Shown: positions 34,090 through 46,506 of the stretch, piece after piece
Position numbering within the stretch: position 1 is the stretch's first letter
How the letters are laid out: every line of letters begins with the position of its first letter
Assembly (NCBI RefSeq): GCF_001750105.1
Contig: NZ_CP014143.1
Span: forward strand, 3,007,501 to 3,071,500
Source of the DNA: Microbulbifer aggregans
GTDB taxonomy: Bacteria > Pseudomonadota > Gammaproteobacteria > Pseudomonadales > Cellvibrionaceae
Length of the DNA stretch: 64,000 nt
Direction: 5' to 3'
Made by a program: the position numbers and the translations under genes
Notes under the pieces: generated by a model
What the model saw: only the letters and a program-made list of their open reading frames with translations
Databases searched by the model: none
Told to the model about the DNA's origin: nothing

Positions 34090-35088
34090 ATGATTTTGAT
34101 TCAGCGTGCCGCGGTATGGTTTTTGCCGCTTCTGCTACTGGCCTGCGACCTGGATGAGGTGCCCAGCTTCGTGCCAGAGTCCAGCGTGACCAACTACCGC
34201 CTGGAGATGCGAGAGCTGGTTCAGGACATCAGTCGCTACGCCAGAAGCCGGAACCGGGATTTCATCATCGTTCCCCAGAATGGCGTGGAGCTTGTGACTG
34301 CCACCGGGCGCGTCACCGGCGCAGTGGAAACCGAGTACCTCGCAGCCCTGGATGGCATCGCCCAGCAGGGCGTGTTTTTTGGTCTCGAGACAGTCGACCA
34401 ACCATCCTCAGCAACCGAATCCGAGCGCCTGCGCGGGTTTCTGGACATCGCCCGCGACGAAGGCGGTGTTACCGTCTTCTCAACCGATTTCGCCGTCACT
34501 GAGCGCAATGTCGACGAGTCGATCCTGCTGAATGAAGAGGCAGGCTACCTGGGCTTCGCCGCCCCCCGGGCGGAACTGGACACGATACCGGACTACCCGG
34601 CGGTAATTCCGAACAGCAACCGGGCTGATATCGAGGACCTGGGGTTCTCCCGCAATTTCCTGCACCTCACCAATCCACAGCTGTTCTCCACCGCCCAGGA
34701 ACTGGTCGATGCGGTGGTGGAGACAGATTACGACGTAGTAATCATCGATTTCTTCTTTATCGGAGTACCGTTTACCGCCGAGCAAATCCGGCAACTGCGT
34801 TTCAAGGCCAATGGTGGCCGGCGTTTGTTGCTGGCATACCTCAGCGTCGGCCAGGCCGAGAGCGACCGCTTTTACTGGCAGAGCTTCTGGCCCAGCAACC
34901 CGCCGAACTGGCTTCTGGACGAAGTCTCAGGTTCTCCGGGGAATTACCACATCCGCTACTGGCTGCAGCCCTGGCGGGACACCCTGTTCGGTGAGTCCGG
35001 GGATTATGTCGATCGCGTTATTGATGCCGGGTTCGACGGCGTCTACATGGATCACATCGACGAGTTTGAGTATTTCGAAGAGCTTTAA
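34090..35088 (+). CDS. GH114-like (endo-alpha-1,4-polygalactosaminidase-related) lipoprotein
   Basis: The 332-residue protein has a lipoprotein signal: hydrophobic residues 7-17 then LLAC with Cys19 as the lipidation site. The mature part is a TIM-barrel-like domain of the GH114/TM1410-related type: RYARSRNRDFIIVPQNGVEL, a central TDYDVVIIDFFFIG, LLLAYLSVGQAESDRFYW and the terminal IDAGFDGVYMDHIDEFEYF. Acidic residues in IIDFF and MDHIDEFE would be the active-site candidates. Related enzymes cleave galactosaminogalactan-like polymers. Substrate here is unknown. GGAGAAG gives a good ribosome binding site. A membrane protein gene follows 81 bases later. Confidence 0.8.
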   Translation: MILIQRAAVWFLPLLLLACDLDEVPSFVPESSVTNYRLEMRELVQDISRYARSRNRDFIIVPQNGVELVTATGRVTGAVETEYLAALDGIAQQGVFFGLETVDQPSSATESERLRGFLDIARDEGGVTVFSTDFAVTERNVDESILLNEEAGYLGFAAPRAELDTIPDYPAVIPNSNRADIEDLGFSRNFLHLTNPQLFSTAQELVDAVVETDYDVVIIDFFFIGVPFTAEQIRQLRFKANGGRRLLLAYLSVGQAESDRFYWQSFWPSNPPNWLLDEVSGSPGNYHIRYWLQPWRDTLFGESGDYVDRVIDAGFDGVYMDHIDEFEYFEEL

Positions 35089-35169
35089 CACTCCAAACAG
35101 GCGCCCCGGCGAGCACTCCGCCGGAGTTCCGGCCAGGATGAAATTCTCCTCCGGAAAGGCTTCAATCCC

Positions 35170-35916
35170 ATGAATCACTATCTATCCTTTCTGGGCATTC
35201 TACTGCTGTGCCTGATCACATGGACGCTCCCGCGGTGGAAAATTTTTCGGGAAAAAGTGCACCCCCCCATATTGAGTGTTTCCGCGGGAGTAGGCATCTC
35301 CTATGTTTTTTTGGTCTTGCTGCCCAAGCTTGCCGAAATCCAGTCGGCCATCGACCTGGATGCTGACACCGATGCGCTCTTACCTGCCGGACTACATGTA
35401 TACCTTGCTGCGCTGACGGGATTCGTGATCTTTCTACTCGTTGCCAAGAAAGATCTCTCTGAGGATCGCCTCGGTATAGGACAGAAACCGTCTAGCACCA
35501 CGCTTTTAGTAGCAAGTGTCTTCGGCCTTTACAATGCACAGATCGGTTTCCTCCTGGGTGACTGGCCGTTCGCCTCACTGCTCGGCTATTTCGGGCTGAC
35601 GTTTGCTTTTGGGATGCACTTCATCGGCATCAATTACCACCTCTGGATGCATTACCCCAAACGCTATCGCCGCTACTTCCGGAGCATTTTTTCCCTAAGC
35701 TTACTGCTAGGCTGGCTTGCCTCCTTCCTCTCAGATCAGCTCGGGCCGGCCTTCAAGTTTTCAACCTTGTTTGTCGTGGGCGGGATTATCATTACCGCAA
35801 TACGGGAAGAGATACCACCGAAGGAAGCAGCCAATATCCCCTACTTCCTGCTTTCCGTCGCAGCCACCAGCCTGTTTATCGTTTCCACCGAGATGTTGCT
35901 AGCCCGCGGACAATGA
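35170..35916 (+). CDS. Polytopic membrane protein, weakly ZIP-like
   Basis: The 248-residue protein has about eight hydrophobic helices across its whole length. The segment HPPILSVSAGVGISYVFLVLLPKLAEIQ (about 32-59) resembles the second-helix region of ZIP metal transporters, and GMHFIGINYHLWMHY (about 152-166) falls where ZIP proteins have their His-rich fourth helix. The key HN-X3-DG-type motif is not clearly present, so metal transport is only a suggestion. The start follows GGAAAGG. It may be co-transcribed with the GH114-like lipoprotein. Confidence 0.6.
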   Translation: MNHYLSFLGILLLCLITWTLPRWKIFREKVHPPILSVSAGVGISYVFLVLLPKLAEIQSAIDLDADTDALLPAGLHVYLAALTGFVIFLLVAKKDLSEDRLGIGQKPSSTTLLVASVFGLYNAQIGFLLGDWPFASLLGYFGLTFAFGMHFIGINYHLWMHYPKRYRRYFRSIFSLSLLLGWLASFLSDQLGPAFKFSTLFVVGGIIITAIREEIPPKEAANIPYFLLSVAATSLFIVSTEMLLARGQ

Positions 35917-36068
35917 GTTCGAGATCCTATGACCAACTGGCTTCGTCATAGCGGTTGCTGTTTGTTACTCCATGCACATCCACAAGCAGGGGCACTCGTA
36001 AGTCCGATATAGCGGCCAGCGCCCTACTGGCACTGCAGCTGTCAAGAACCCATTAACGCATGGGCAAT

Positions 36069-36099
36069 AAAAAAGGCGAGCCATTGGCTCGCCTTTTTT
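36069..36099. terminator. Bidirectional rho-independent terminator
   Basis: Arms 36069-36082 and 36086-36099 are a perfect 14-bp inverted repeat with a 3-base loop, carrying A6 on the left and T6 on the right. It can end transcripts from both sides: the membrane protein gene on + and nfuA on - (stop at 36118). Confidence 0.9.
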
Positions 36100-36117
36100 A
36101 TTTCAGATCCACAAGGA

Positions 36118-36720
36118 TCAATAATACGCTTGGGACTTATCGGTATGGTCGGTAATGTCCTTCACCCCAGCCACTTCCGGGACCTTCTCCTTCAGGGTTT
36201 TCTCGACGCCCTCTTTCAGGGTCATATCCACCATACCGCAACCCTGACAGCCACCACCGAATTTGAGGATCGCGTAGTTGTCCTCGGTGAACTCCACCAG
36301 GCTGACCTGACCGCCGTGGGCAGCGAGGCCCGGGTTGATGTCGTTGTAGAGCACATAATTGATGCGGTCCTCAACGGGACTGTCATCGGTAATCTTGGGC
36401 ATGCGCGAGTTGGGTGCGCGGATGGTCAACTGGCCACCCATCTTGTCCGAGGAGTAGTCGACGCGCGCCTCATCGAGGTACGGCACTGATCGACCCTCGA
36501 AGTAAGCCTTGAGGCCGTTCAGCTCCATCACGACATCGTCCTCCTGCTCTTCACCGGGACGACAGTAGGCAATGCAGGTCTCGGCGTTCGGGGTACCGGG
36601 GCTCGAGACAAACATGCGGATGGCAATTCCCTCACAGTCCTGCTTGTCCAGCAGCTCCCGCAGGTACTCCTGGGCGGACTCCGTGATGGTGACATTCAGT
36701 TCGGAAGACTGTTCAGACAT
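36118..36720 (-). CDS. nfuA: Fe-S biogenesis protein NfuA
   Basis: NfuA carries a 4Fe-4S cluster to client apoproteins such as lipoyl synthase and aconitase. The 200-residue product has an N-terminal degenerate A-type domain ([16 protein letters not shown]...) and a C-terminal Nfu domain with the cluster-binding Cys158 and Cys161 in [20 protein letters not shown]. Family length is 191 in E. coli. The frame remains open upstream to 37026 (302 residues), but ATG 36720 begins the conserved N-terminus, and the extra region lies in the nfuA-metH intergenic space. Confidence 0.95.
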   Translation of the reverse strand: MSEQSSELNVTITESAQEYLRELLDKQDCEGIAIRMFVSSPGTPNAETCIAYCRPGEEQEDDVVMELNGLKAYFEGRSVPYLDEARVDYSSDKMGGQLTIRAPNSRMPKITDDSPVEDRINYVLYNDINPGLAAHGGQVSLVEFTEDNYAILKFGGGCQGCGMVDMTLKEGVEKTLKEKVPEVAGVKDITDHTDKSQAYY

Positions 36721-37024
36721 ATCGCTTCTCAAATAACCGAGTTTCTTTGTCGGGTATTTTACTCCGACTGGACGGCAAGTTAAACCTTCCACTGCCAACG
36801 CGAAGGACATTGCAGATGGACCGAGTGCAACAACGGCATGCTTTTCCGCATTTGGCACGAATTGGGACACAAATTCGGCGAAATCCGCATTTGGGAACCA
36901 GTATTGTTGTTTTACTGCATCTAGGCGGCTGCGGCTCATCAGGCCGACGCAGGCGCCCGGGAGTGATAAGATAGCCGCCCTTTTCATACCCGCGAACACC
37001 AATAAACGGCTTAAGGAATCGCCC
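36721..37024. other. Divergent nfuA-metH intergenic region
   Basis: These 304 bases carry both promoters. An 11-base direct repeat (TCCGCATTTGG) occurs at 36845-36855 and 36884-36894, and the pair CGAATT/AATTCG (36858-36863, 36872-36877) sits between the copies. A TAAGAT-like -10 lies near 36967. I looked for a cobalamin, SAM or SAH riboswitch before metH and saw no convincing core motif. The minus-strand frame is open but has no support as protein. Confidence 0.5.
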
Positions 37025-40720
<3,696 letters not shown>

Positions 40721-40778
40721 AACCGCGCGCTGAAGATCTGCGCCCGCGCACGGGGCGCGTCAATGACAGGGAGTGACC

Positions 40779-41009
40779 ATGAAAAACAATGATAACGAAC
40801 ACTCAAAGGAACATCGTCAGCCCGGCTTTTTACAGGTGGTGCTGAGCACACTTGCCGCCGCCATCGGCGTTCAGAGTAATAAAAATCGCGAGCGGGACTT
40901 CCGCAGTGGCAGCATCAAGGCTTATGTCGCGGCCGGTATTATCTTCACGACGCTGTTCGTGTTGACACTGGTACTGGTAGTGAGAACGGTACTGGAAAGA
41001 ATGGGCTGA
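40779..41009 (+). CDS. DUF2970-domain small membrane protein
   Basis: The 76-residue protein has the DUF2970 core: PGFLQVVLSTLAAAIGVQSNKNRERDFRSGSIKAYVAAGIIFTTLFVLTLVLVVRTVL, that is, an amphipathic N-terminal helix with GVQS-NRERDF and one transmembrane helix near residues 47-70. Function is unknown; the family is common in gammaproteobacteria. ATG 40779 is chosen because AGGGAG lies at correct spacing; GTG 40773 is an alternative. It follows metH by 58 bases. Confidence 0.85.
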   Translation: MKNNDNEHSKEHRQPGFLQVVLSTLAAAIGVQSNKNRERDFRSGSIKAYVAAGIIFTTLFVLTLVLVVRTVLERMG

Positions 41010-41065
41010 GATAAAGCGGGGGAAGCGGTCGCCCGGGACGGCTCTACTCCGGGCGCCGATCTGTC

Positions 41066-41182
41066 TTACTGGCTGGCGACCCAGTAAATACAGGTGACGA
41101 CAAAAATGGCCACCAGGGCCACGGCGGCAATGGCGTCTGCCGCGTTATCACTTTCAGTGGATACAACTACTTTCTCATTCAT
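41066..41182 (-). CDS. 38-residue single-pass membrane protein (unannotated small ORF)
   Basis: The minus strand encodes a short protein starting MNEKVVVSTESDNAADA and continuing IAAVALVAIFVVTCIYWVASQ before TAA. The second half is a clean transmembrane helix of about 18 residues, and the first half is acidic and soluble. The ATG at 41182 is preceded by GGAG with 7 bases of spacing, which is good evidence for translation. I recognise no family. It converges with the DUF2970 gene and lies back to back with the reductase gene at 41447, so it shares that upstream region. Confidence 0.6.
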   Translation of the reverse strand: MNEKVVVSTESDNAADAIAAVALVAIFVVTCIYWVASQ

Positions 41183-41318
41183 CGAAAGACTCCGATTGCC
41201 GATTATTCTTATCCTATGTAGTTGGCCGCCTGACGACGGTCAATCAAGTAGAGCAAATCCCCGAAACCCGCGCAAGCGGCCCCGCCACAACCAGGCAAGC
41301 AGCTTATAACCATTAGTT

Positions 41319-41373
41319 CCTAACATAGCAAAAAATATTGTTATTTTTTGCATAAGCCCACTGGTATGTTAGG
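41319..41373. promoter_or_regulatory. Nested inverted repeats upstream of cysI
   Basis: An inner 10-bp inverted repeat (41328-41337 and 41342-41351, A/T-rich, 4-base loop) is enclosed by an outer 9-bp pair, CCTAACATA (41319-41327) and TATGTTAGG (41365-41373). The block lies 74 bases before the reductase start. It could be a regulator-binding region or an RNA hairpin. I see no exact CysB consensus because that site is loosely defined. Confidence 0.55.
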
Positions 41374-41446
41374 CGCCATTGGAGAATCCACAGGACCGTC
41401 GTGCCCCTCGCCGGTTCTGCAAAAAAGGTCATGGAATCAAGCTGTT

Positions 41447-43108
41447 ATGTATCGATACGACGATCGGGACCACGCCATTATCAGCGAGCGGGTTGCCCAG
41501 TTTCGGAACCAGACAGAGCGCTACCTCTCCGGGGAACTCAGCGAGGAGGAATTTCTGCCGCTGCGCCTGCAAAACGGCCTCTATATCCAGCGCCTGGCAC
41601 CCATGCTGCGGGTCGCGATTCCCTACGGACTTCTTAACAGCGCCCAGCTGAGTCGCCTGGCGCGCATCAGCCGCGATTACGACAAGGGCTACGCGCACTT
41701 CACCACCCGACAGAACCTGCAGTTCAACTGGCCGCAGCTCGAGGATGTACCGGATATTCTCGCCGAACTCGCAGAGGTGGAAATGCACGCGGTGCAGACC
41801 AGCGGTAACTGTATTCGCAACACCACTTCCGACCCCTACGCGGGCGTTGCCCGCGATGAAATTGCGGATCCGCGCCCCTACTGCGAGCTGATTCGCCAGT
41901 GGTCCACCTTCCATCCCGAATTCGCTTTTTTGCCGCGAAAATTCAAGATCGCGGTAAATGGCGCGGAATCCGATCGTGCCGCTATTCGCGTGCACGATAT
42001 CGGTGTGCAGATTGTTGAGCGCGACGGCGAGATCGGCTTTGCAATCTATGTCGGCGGTGGTCAGGGTCGGACCCCGGTCATTGCTGAACTGATCCGGGAC
42101 TTCCTGCCGGAGCAGGATCTGCTCTCCTACCTCGAGGCCATTGTCCGCGTCTACAACCAACTGGGTCGGCGGGACAACAAATACAAGGCGCGCATCAAGA
42201 TCCTGGTAAAGGCCCTGGGGGCCGAGGAATTTGGCTCCCGTGTCGAGCGGGAGTGGGAACAAATCAAAGATGGTGTAGACAAGCTCACACCGGAGGCGCT
42301 CGCCTGGGCCAAGACATTTTTTACCGCCCCGGATTACAAACAGTTTGATGGTGCCGAGAGCGATACCGCACTGCATGCGGAGGCCGCTGAAGACAGGGCG
42401 TTTTCCCGCTGGCTGGAAAGGAACACTTTTCCCCACCGGGTTCCCGGCTACCGCGCCGTAAAGCTGTCCACCAAGCCGACCGGCGTTCCCCCCGGTGACG
42501 TCACCGACCGGCAGCTCGATGCCATTGCCGAGTTGGCCGACGCATTCAGTTTCGGCGAGGCAAGAATCACCCACGACCAGAACGCAGTGCTGGCCGACGT
42601 CGAGCAGGCCAGCCTGAGAGCACTGTGGCAATCGGCCCGCAAGCATGGCTTCGCTACGCCCAATATCGGCACCCTGACAGACATGATCTGCTGCCCGGGC
42701 GGCGACTACTGCTCACTGGCTAACGCCAAGTCTATCCCCGTTGCAGAGGCCATCCAGCGCCGCTTCGACGACATGGATTACCTGTACGACCTGGGCGACC
42801 TGAACCTGAACATCTCTGGCTGCATGAATGCCTGCGGCCACCACCACGTGGGGCATATCGGCATTCTCGGCGTAGACAAGAAAGGCGAGGAGTTCTACCA
42901 GATCCAGCTCGGCGGCAGTTCCTCTGAGAGCGCGAGCCTGGCCAAGGTTCTGGGACCCAGCTTTTCGCGGGCCGAGGTTCCGGATGTGGTCGGCAAGATC
43001 CTGGACCTCTACGTGGAGCATCGACATCCCGAGGAACTGTTCCTCGACACCTACCAGCGTATCGGCCTGCAACCGTTCAAGGAAAAAGTCTATGCCAAAG
43101 CCAGCTAA
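41447..43108 (+). CDS. cysI: Sulfite/nitrite reductase hemoprotein (CysI-type)
   Basis: This 553-residue siroheme and 4Fe-4S enzyme reduces sulfite to sulfide in assimilation. The start at ATG 41447 gives MYRYDDRDHAIISERVAQFRNQTERYLSGEL, the family N-terminus in pseudomonad-type enzymes. Conserved blocks are RLQNGLYIQRLAPMLRVAIPYG, FTTRQNLQFNWPQL, QTSGNCIRNTTSDPYAG, and the cluster ligands Cys416-X5-Cys422 and Cys459-X3-Cys463 (CPGGDYC, GCMNACGHHHVGHIG). An in-frame ATG at 41348 falls inside the upstream repeat structure and is unlikely. It overlaps the DUF934 gene by 17 bases, a standard pairing in proteobacteria that lack a CysJ partner. Confidence 0.93.
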   Translation: MYRYDDRDHAIISERVAQFRNQTERYLSGELSEEEFLPLRLQNGLYIQRLAPMLRVAIPYGLLNSAQLSRLARISRDYDKGYAHFTTRQNLQFNWPQLEDVPDILAELAEVEMHAVQTSGNCIRNTTSDPYAGVARDEIADPRPYCELIRQWSTFHPEFAFLPRKFKIAVNGAESDRAAIRVHDIGVQIVERDGEIGFAIYVGGGQGRTPVIAELIRDFLPEQDLLSYLEAIVRVYNQLGRRDNKYKARIKILVKALGAEEFGSRVEREWEQIKDGVDKLTPEALAWAKTFFTAPDYKQFDGAESDTALHAEAAEDRAFSRWLERNTFPHRVPGYRAVKLSTKPTGVPPGDVTDRQLDAIAELADAFSFGEARITHDQNAVLADVEQASLRALWQSARKHGFATPNIGTLTDMICCPGGDYCSLANAKSIPVAEAIQRRFDDMDYLYDLGDLNLNISGCMNACGHHHVGHIGILGVDKKGEEFYQIQLGGSSSESASLAKVLGPSFSRAEVPDVVGKILDLYVEHRHPEELFLDTYQRIGLQPFKEKVYAKAS

Positions 43109-43649
43109 AGGAAACACGCCGCAGCCCGAGAACCCGGCAAAGTTGATTGTGGACGGCGCCGTGACGACAAACGAGTGGCAGCTGGTATCGAGAGAGGAAG
43201 CCCCCCAGAACCTCGGCGCCGATACTCTGGAAACGACCAGGCTGATCCTGCCACTCGAGGCCTGGAAAACAGCGAAAACGGAACTTGGTGACCAGTCCCT
43301 GCGACTCGGCGTCTGGCTTGACAGCGATGAAGCTGCCGACCTGCTTGGTGAGGACGCCCGCGCACTGTCCGTGATTGCAGTCCACTTCCCCAGTTTCGCC
43401 GATGGGCGAGGCTTCACCACCGGCCGCCTGCTGCGCGAGCGCTACGGCTTCCGGGGTGAGCTGCGAGCGGTCGGGAACTTCATGCGCGACCAGCTGACCT
43501 ACCTGCGCCGCTGCGGCTTCAACGCCTTTGCATTCCAGGGTGACGAGCCCCTGGAGAAGCTGCTGGCGTCACTGCATGACTTCAGTGACAGCTATCAGGC
43601 CGCGGTTGACCAGCCGGTACCGCTGTTCCGCCGGCGCGGCTTGGCCTGA
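43092..43649 (+). CDS. DUF934 protein, partner of the sulfite reductase
   Basis: The 185-residue protein carries the DUF934 core: LILPLEAWKTAKTEL, GVWLDSDEAADLL, VIAVHFPSFADGRGFTTGRLLRERYGFRGELRAVGNFMRDQLTYLRRCGFNAFAFQ. These proteins are encoded next to CysI-like reductases in many proteobacteria and are presumed to assist sulfite reduction, by an unproven mechanism. ATG 43092 lies inside the last codons of cysI (17-base overlap), which implies coupled translation. An earlier in-frame start would run deep into cysI and is rejected. Confidence 0.88.
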   Translation: MPKPAKGNTPQPENPAKLIVDGAVTTNEWQLVSREEAPQNLGADTLETTRLILPLEAWKTAKTELGDQSLRLGVWLDSDEAADLLGEDARALSVIAVHFPSFADGRGFTTGRLLRERYGFRGELRAVGNFMRDQLTYLRRCGFNAFAFQGDEPLEKLLASLHDFSDSYQAAVDQPVPLFRRRGLA

Positions 43650-43656
43650 GCCCCTT

Positions 43657-43684
43657 GGATCCGGCCGTGTGAGCGGCTGGATCC
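43657..43684 (+). terminator. Hairpin after the DUF934 gene
   Basis: Arms 43657-43667 and 43674-43684 form an 11-bp stem with one G-U pair and a 6-base loop, 8 bases after the stop codon. There is no T-run after it, so a rho-independent function is uncertain. Confidence 0.4.
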
Positions 43685-43871
43685 CCCACACCTCCCACTG
43701 CCTCCCCGCCAGCCCCGAATCGCGACTGACAACCGCTACCTGCCCGCCACAGAGCTCACTAGCGGGACTGGATTTCCGCTGCTCAAAACGTCAATATGCC
43801 CGCCGTCATTCACCGACAGCGGCTTGCGTATAAACTGAGCAATCCGCCGTGAATTCAGGTAAGCGAGAACA

Positions 43872-45272
43872 ATGCAAGTTGAATCCGTAGATTCCCTTTT
43901 GAAATCCACCGGACGCGAGGGCTCCGAAACCCGCATCCAGGGCTGGATCCGTACCCGCCGCGACTCCAAGGCCGGCCTGTCCTTTCTCGCCGTGCACGAC
44001 GGCAGCTGTTTCGACCCCATCCAGGTGGTCGTCGAGGCGAACATCAGTAACTACGAAACCGAGGTGCTGCGCCTGACCACCGGCTGCGCCGTCGATATCG
44101 TCGGCACCATCAAGCCGTCGGAGGGCAAGGGCCAGTCCATCGAGCTGCTGGCCAGCGAAGTCCACGTGGTTGGCTGGGTCGAAGACCCGGATACCTACCC
44201 CATGTCCCCCAAGCGCCACACCATGGAGCACCTGCGGGAGCATGCCCACCTGCGCCCACGCACCAATGTAAGCGGCGCTGTTGCCCGGGTACGAAACTGC
44301 ATCGCCCAGGCGATCCACCGGTTCTTCCACGAAAACGGCTTCCTTTATGTGCACACGCCAATCATCACGGCCTCTGACTGTGAGGGCGCCGGAGAGATGT
44401 TCCGAGTCAGCACCCTGGATCTGGAAAACCTGCCGCGCACCGACAAGGGCGAAATCGATTACAAAAGGGATTTCTTCGGTGAGGAAACCTTCCTGACCGT
44501 GTCCGGCCAGCTGAATGTGGAGAGCTACTGCCTGGCGCTGTCCAAGGTCTATACCTTCGGTCCCACTTTCCGGGCTGAGAACTCCAACACCACCCGCCAT
44601 CTGGCGGAGTTCTGGATGGTAGAGCCTGAGATCGCCTTTGCCGACCTGGCCGACGTCGCCGACCTGTCGGAAAAGATGCTGAAGTACGTCTTCAAGGCGG
44701 TACTGGAAGAGCGGCCTGACGACATGGCCTTCTTCGCCCAACGCATCGACAAAGAGGCCATCAGCCGTCTCGAGAACATCATCGACAACGACTTTGCCCG
44801 CATCAACTATTCCGATGCCATCGAGATTCTCGAGAACTGCAAGGAGAAGTTCGAGTTCCCGGTTTCCTGGGGCATCGACCTGGCCTCCGAGCACGAGCGC
44901 TACCTGGCTGAGAAGCACTTCAAGAAGCCCGTGATCGTCATGAACTACCCGAAGGACATCAAGGCCTTCTACATGCGCATGAATGACGATGGCAAAACCG
45001 TGGCTGCGATGGATGTACTGGCCCCGGGCATCGGCGAGATCATCGGTGGCTCCCAGCGGGAAGAGCGACTGGACAAGCTGGACCAGCGCATGGACGAGAT
45101 GGACATTCCCAAGGAACACCTGGACTGGTACCGGGACCTGCGCCGCTACGGCACCGTGCCCCACGCAGGTTTTGGGCTGGGCTTCGATCGTATCGTGTCC
45201 TACGTTACCGGTATGGGGAACATCCGCGACGTGATCCCCTTCCCGCGCACGCCAAAAAATGTAACGTTCTGA
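43872..45272 (+). CDS. asnS: Asparaginyl-tRNA synthetase
   Basis: AsnRS charges tRNA-Asn. The 466-residue length equals that of E. coli AsnS. The N-terminal OB-fold anticodon-binding domain includes [37 protein letters not shown]. Class II catalytic motifs follow: motif 2 in [28 protein letters not shown] and motif 3 in [27 protein letters not shown]. The [11 protein letters not shown] sequence distinguishes AsnRS from AspRS. A single copy with its own upstream region. Confidence 0.97.
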   Translation: MQVESVDSLLKSTGREGSETRIQGWIRTRRDSKAGLSFLAVHDGSCFDPIQVVVEANISNYETEVLRLTTGCAVDIVGTIKPSEGKGQSIELLASEVHVVGWVEDPDTYPMSPKRHTMEHLREHAHLRPRTNVSGAVARVRNCIAQAIHRFFHENGFLYVHTPIITASDCEGAGEMFRVSTLDLENLPRTDKGEIDYKRDFFGEETFLTVSGQLNVESYCLALSKVYTFGPTFRAENSNTTRHLAEFWMVEPEIAFADLADVADLSEKMLKYVFKAVLEERPDDMAFFAQRIDKEAISRLENIIDNDFARINYSDAIEILENCKEKFEFPVSWGIDLASEHERYLAEKHFKKPVIVMNYPKDIKAFYMRMNDDGKTVAAMDVLAPGIGEIIGGSQREERLDKLDQRMDEMDIPKEHLDWYRDLRRYGTVPHAGFGLGFDRIVSYVTGMGNIRDVIPFPRTPKNVTF

Positions 45273-45287
45273 AGTTGCAGCTCTCGG

Positions 45288-45312
45288 GCGGGCCGGTACC
45301 AATCCGGCCCGC
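45288..45312 (+). terminator. GC-rich hairpin after asnS
   Basis: A perfect 9-bp stem (45288-45296 with 45304-45312) and a 7-base loop lie 15 bases after the asnS stop. No T-run follows, so it is a weak terminator or an mRNA-end structure. Confidence 0.45.
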
Positions 45313-45372
45313 AATCCCGACATGCTCGTGCACATGAGTGCACCTTGAAGCCGAAAAGGAATTCGCCATTTG

Positions 45373-46506
45373 ATGAACAGCGACAACGTGGAAGCTCCGC
45401 TCGGAGGACTTCAAGCGATTCTCCCGGAACGCCTGCAGCCCATCGCGGATTTACTTGAGCAGCATCCCCTGCTTGGGGCTTCTGCAATTCTCGCAAGCGC
45501 ACTCATCATCGCACTGGTCTGCCGGTTTGTTGTCTTCAGGCAGCTGCGACGCTGGTTACCCTCTGATCGCACCGGCCCCGGAGCTACGCTGCTCGTGCAA
45601 CTGCAGCGACCCGTCTTCACCACCATACTCTGTCTCGGCTTGATCGCCGCGCACAAGCTCCTGACCGGCGGCGAGGACGTGGGGATTGTGTCCAGCCTGT
45701 TGTCGACGGTCATTCTGGTCAGCTGGGTACGTATGCTGTTCTTCCAGTGCGGAACGCTGCTGCAGGTCATCAGTGCGAAGTCCGCACGGTTTTCCCTGAT
45801 CGACCAGCGCGCCATCCCCCTGCTCGACCTCTCCTGTAAATTGCTGGTCATCCTGTTCGGCAGTTACGCGCTGTTGCTGATCTGGGGCATCAACCCTCTG
45901 GGCTGGCTGGCGTCCGCGGGCGTGATTGGTATTGCGGTGGGCTTCGCGGCCAAGGACACACTGGCCAACCTGTTCTCCGGGTTCTTTATTCTCGCCGATG
46001 CCCCGTACAAGGTGGGGGACTACGTCAACCTGGACAGCGGTGAGCGCGGCAGGGTCACTCAGATCGGGCTGCGCAGTACCCGCATCATGACGCGCGACGA
46101 TGTGGAAATCACGCTCCCGAACTCGCTGATCGCCGGTGGCAAGATTATCAATGAGAGCGGCGGCCCGAGCGCATCGATCCGTGTGACCATTCCCGTCGGT
46201 GTTGCCTACGGTTCCGATGCGGACGAGGTCTGCTCTATTCTGCTTGAGGTTGCCCTGCAGCACACGGAGCTGGCTGCATCGCCGGAACCACGGGTGCGCA
46301 TGCGGCGCTTCGGAGCCTCGAGTCTCGACTTCGAGTTGCTGGTCTGGATCAACTTGCCGGAGGACCGCGGCCGGATCAGGCACGAGTTGCTCTTGGGTAT
46401 CTATAAGACCCTGGCGGCGCACAATGTGGAAATCCCCTATACAAAATCGGATATCTACATCAAGGAGCTGCCCTCCCTGAGCCCCAGCCGCAGCGATGAG
46501 CAGTGA
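45373..46506 (+). CDS. MscS-family mechanosensitive channel
   Basis: The 377-residue inner-membrane protein opens under membrane tension to release solutes during hypo-osmotic shock. Four to five hydrophobic helices fill residues 25-195. The pore helix is GWLASAGVIGIAVGFAAKDTLANLFSGFFI, with alternating Ala and Gly as in MscS TM3, followed by the beta domain DAPYKVGDYVNLDSGERGRVTQIGLRSTRIMTRDDVEITLPNSLI. The C-terminal alpha-beta domain is present. ATG 45373 is used; a TTG three bases earlier is possible. Its presence alongside the betaine genes fits an osmotically variable habitat. Confidence 0.9.
   Translation: MNSDNVEAPLGGLQAILPERLQPIADLLEQHPLLGASAILASALIIALVCRFVVFRQLRRWLPSDRTGPGATLLVQLQRPVFTTILCLGLIAAHKLLTGGEDVGIVSSLLSTVILVSWVRMLFFQCGTLLQVISAKSARFSLIDQRAIPLLDLSCKLLVILFGSYALLLIWGINPLGWLASAGVIGIAVGFAAKDTLANLFSGFFILADAPYKVGDYVNLDSGERGRVTQIGLRSTRIMTRDDVEITLPNSLIAGGKIINESGGPSASIRVTIPVGVAYGSDADEVCSILLEVALQHTELAASPEPRVRMRRFGASSLDFELLVWINLPEDRGRIRHELLLGIYKTLAAHNVEIPYTKSDIYIKELPSLSPSRSDEQ

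Noticed and set aside
36721..37024. Cobalamin, SAM or SAH riboswitch ahead of metH
   Set aside because: I looked for B12-box-like and SAH/SAM core patterns and found only loose partial matches. A covariance-model search (Infernal with Rfam) would be decisive.
43806..45386. Long - strand frame of 526 codons
   Set aside because: Exactly antisense to asnS, which has intact class II synthetase motifs.
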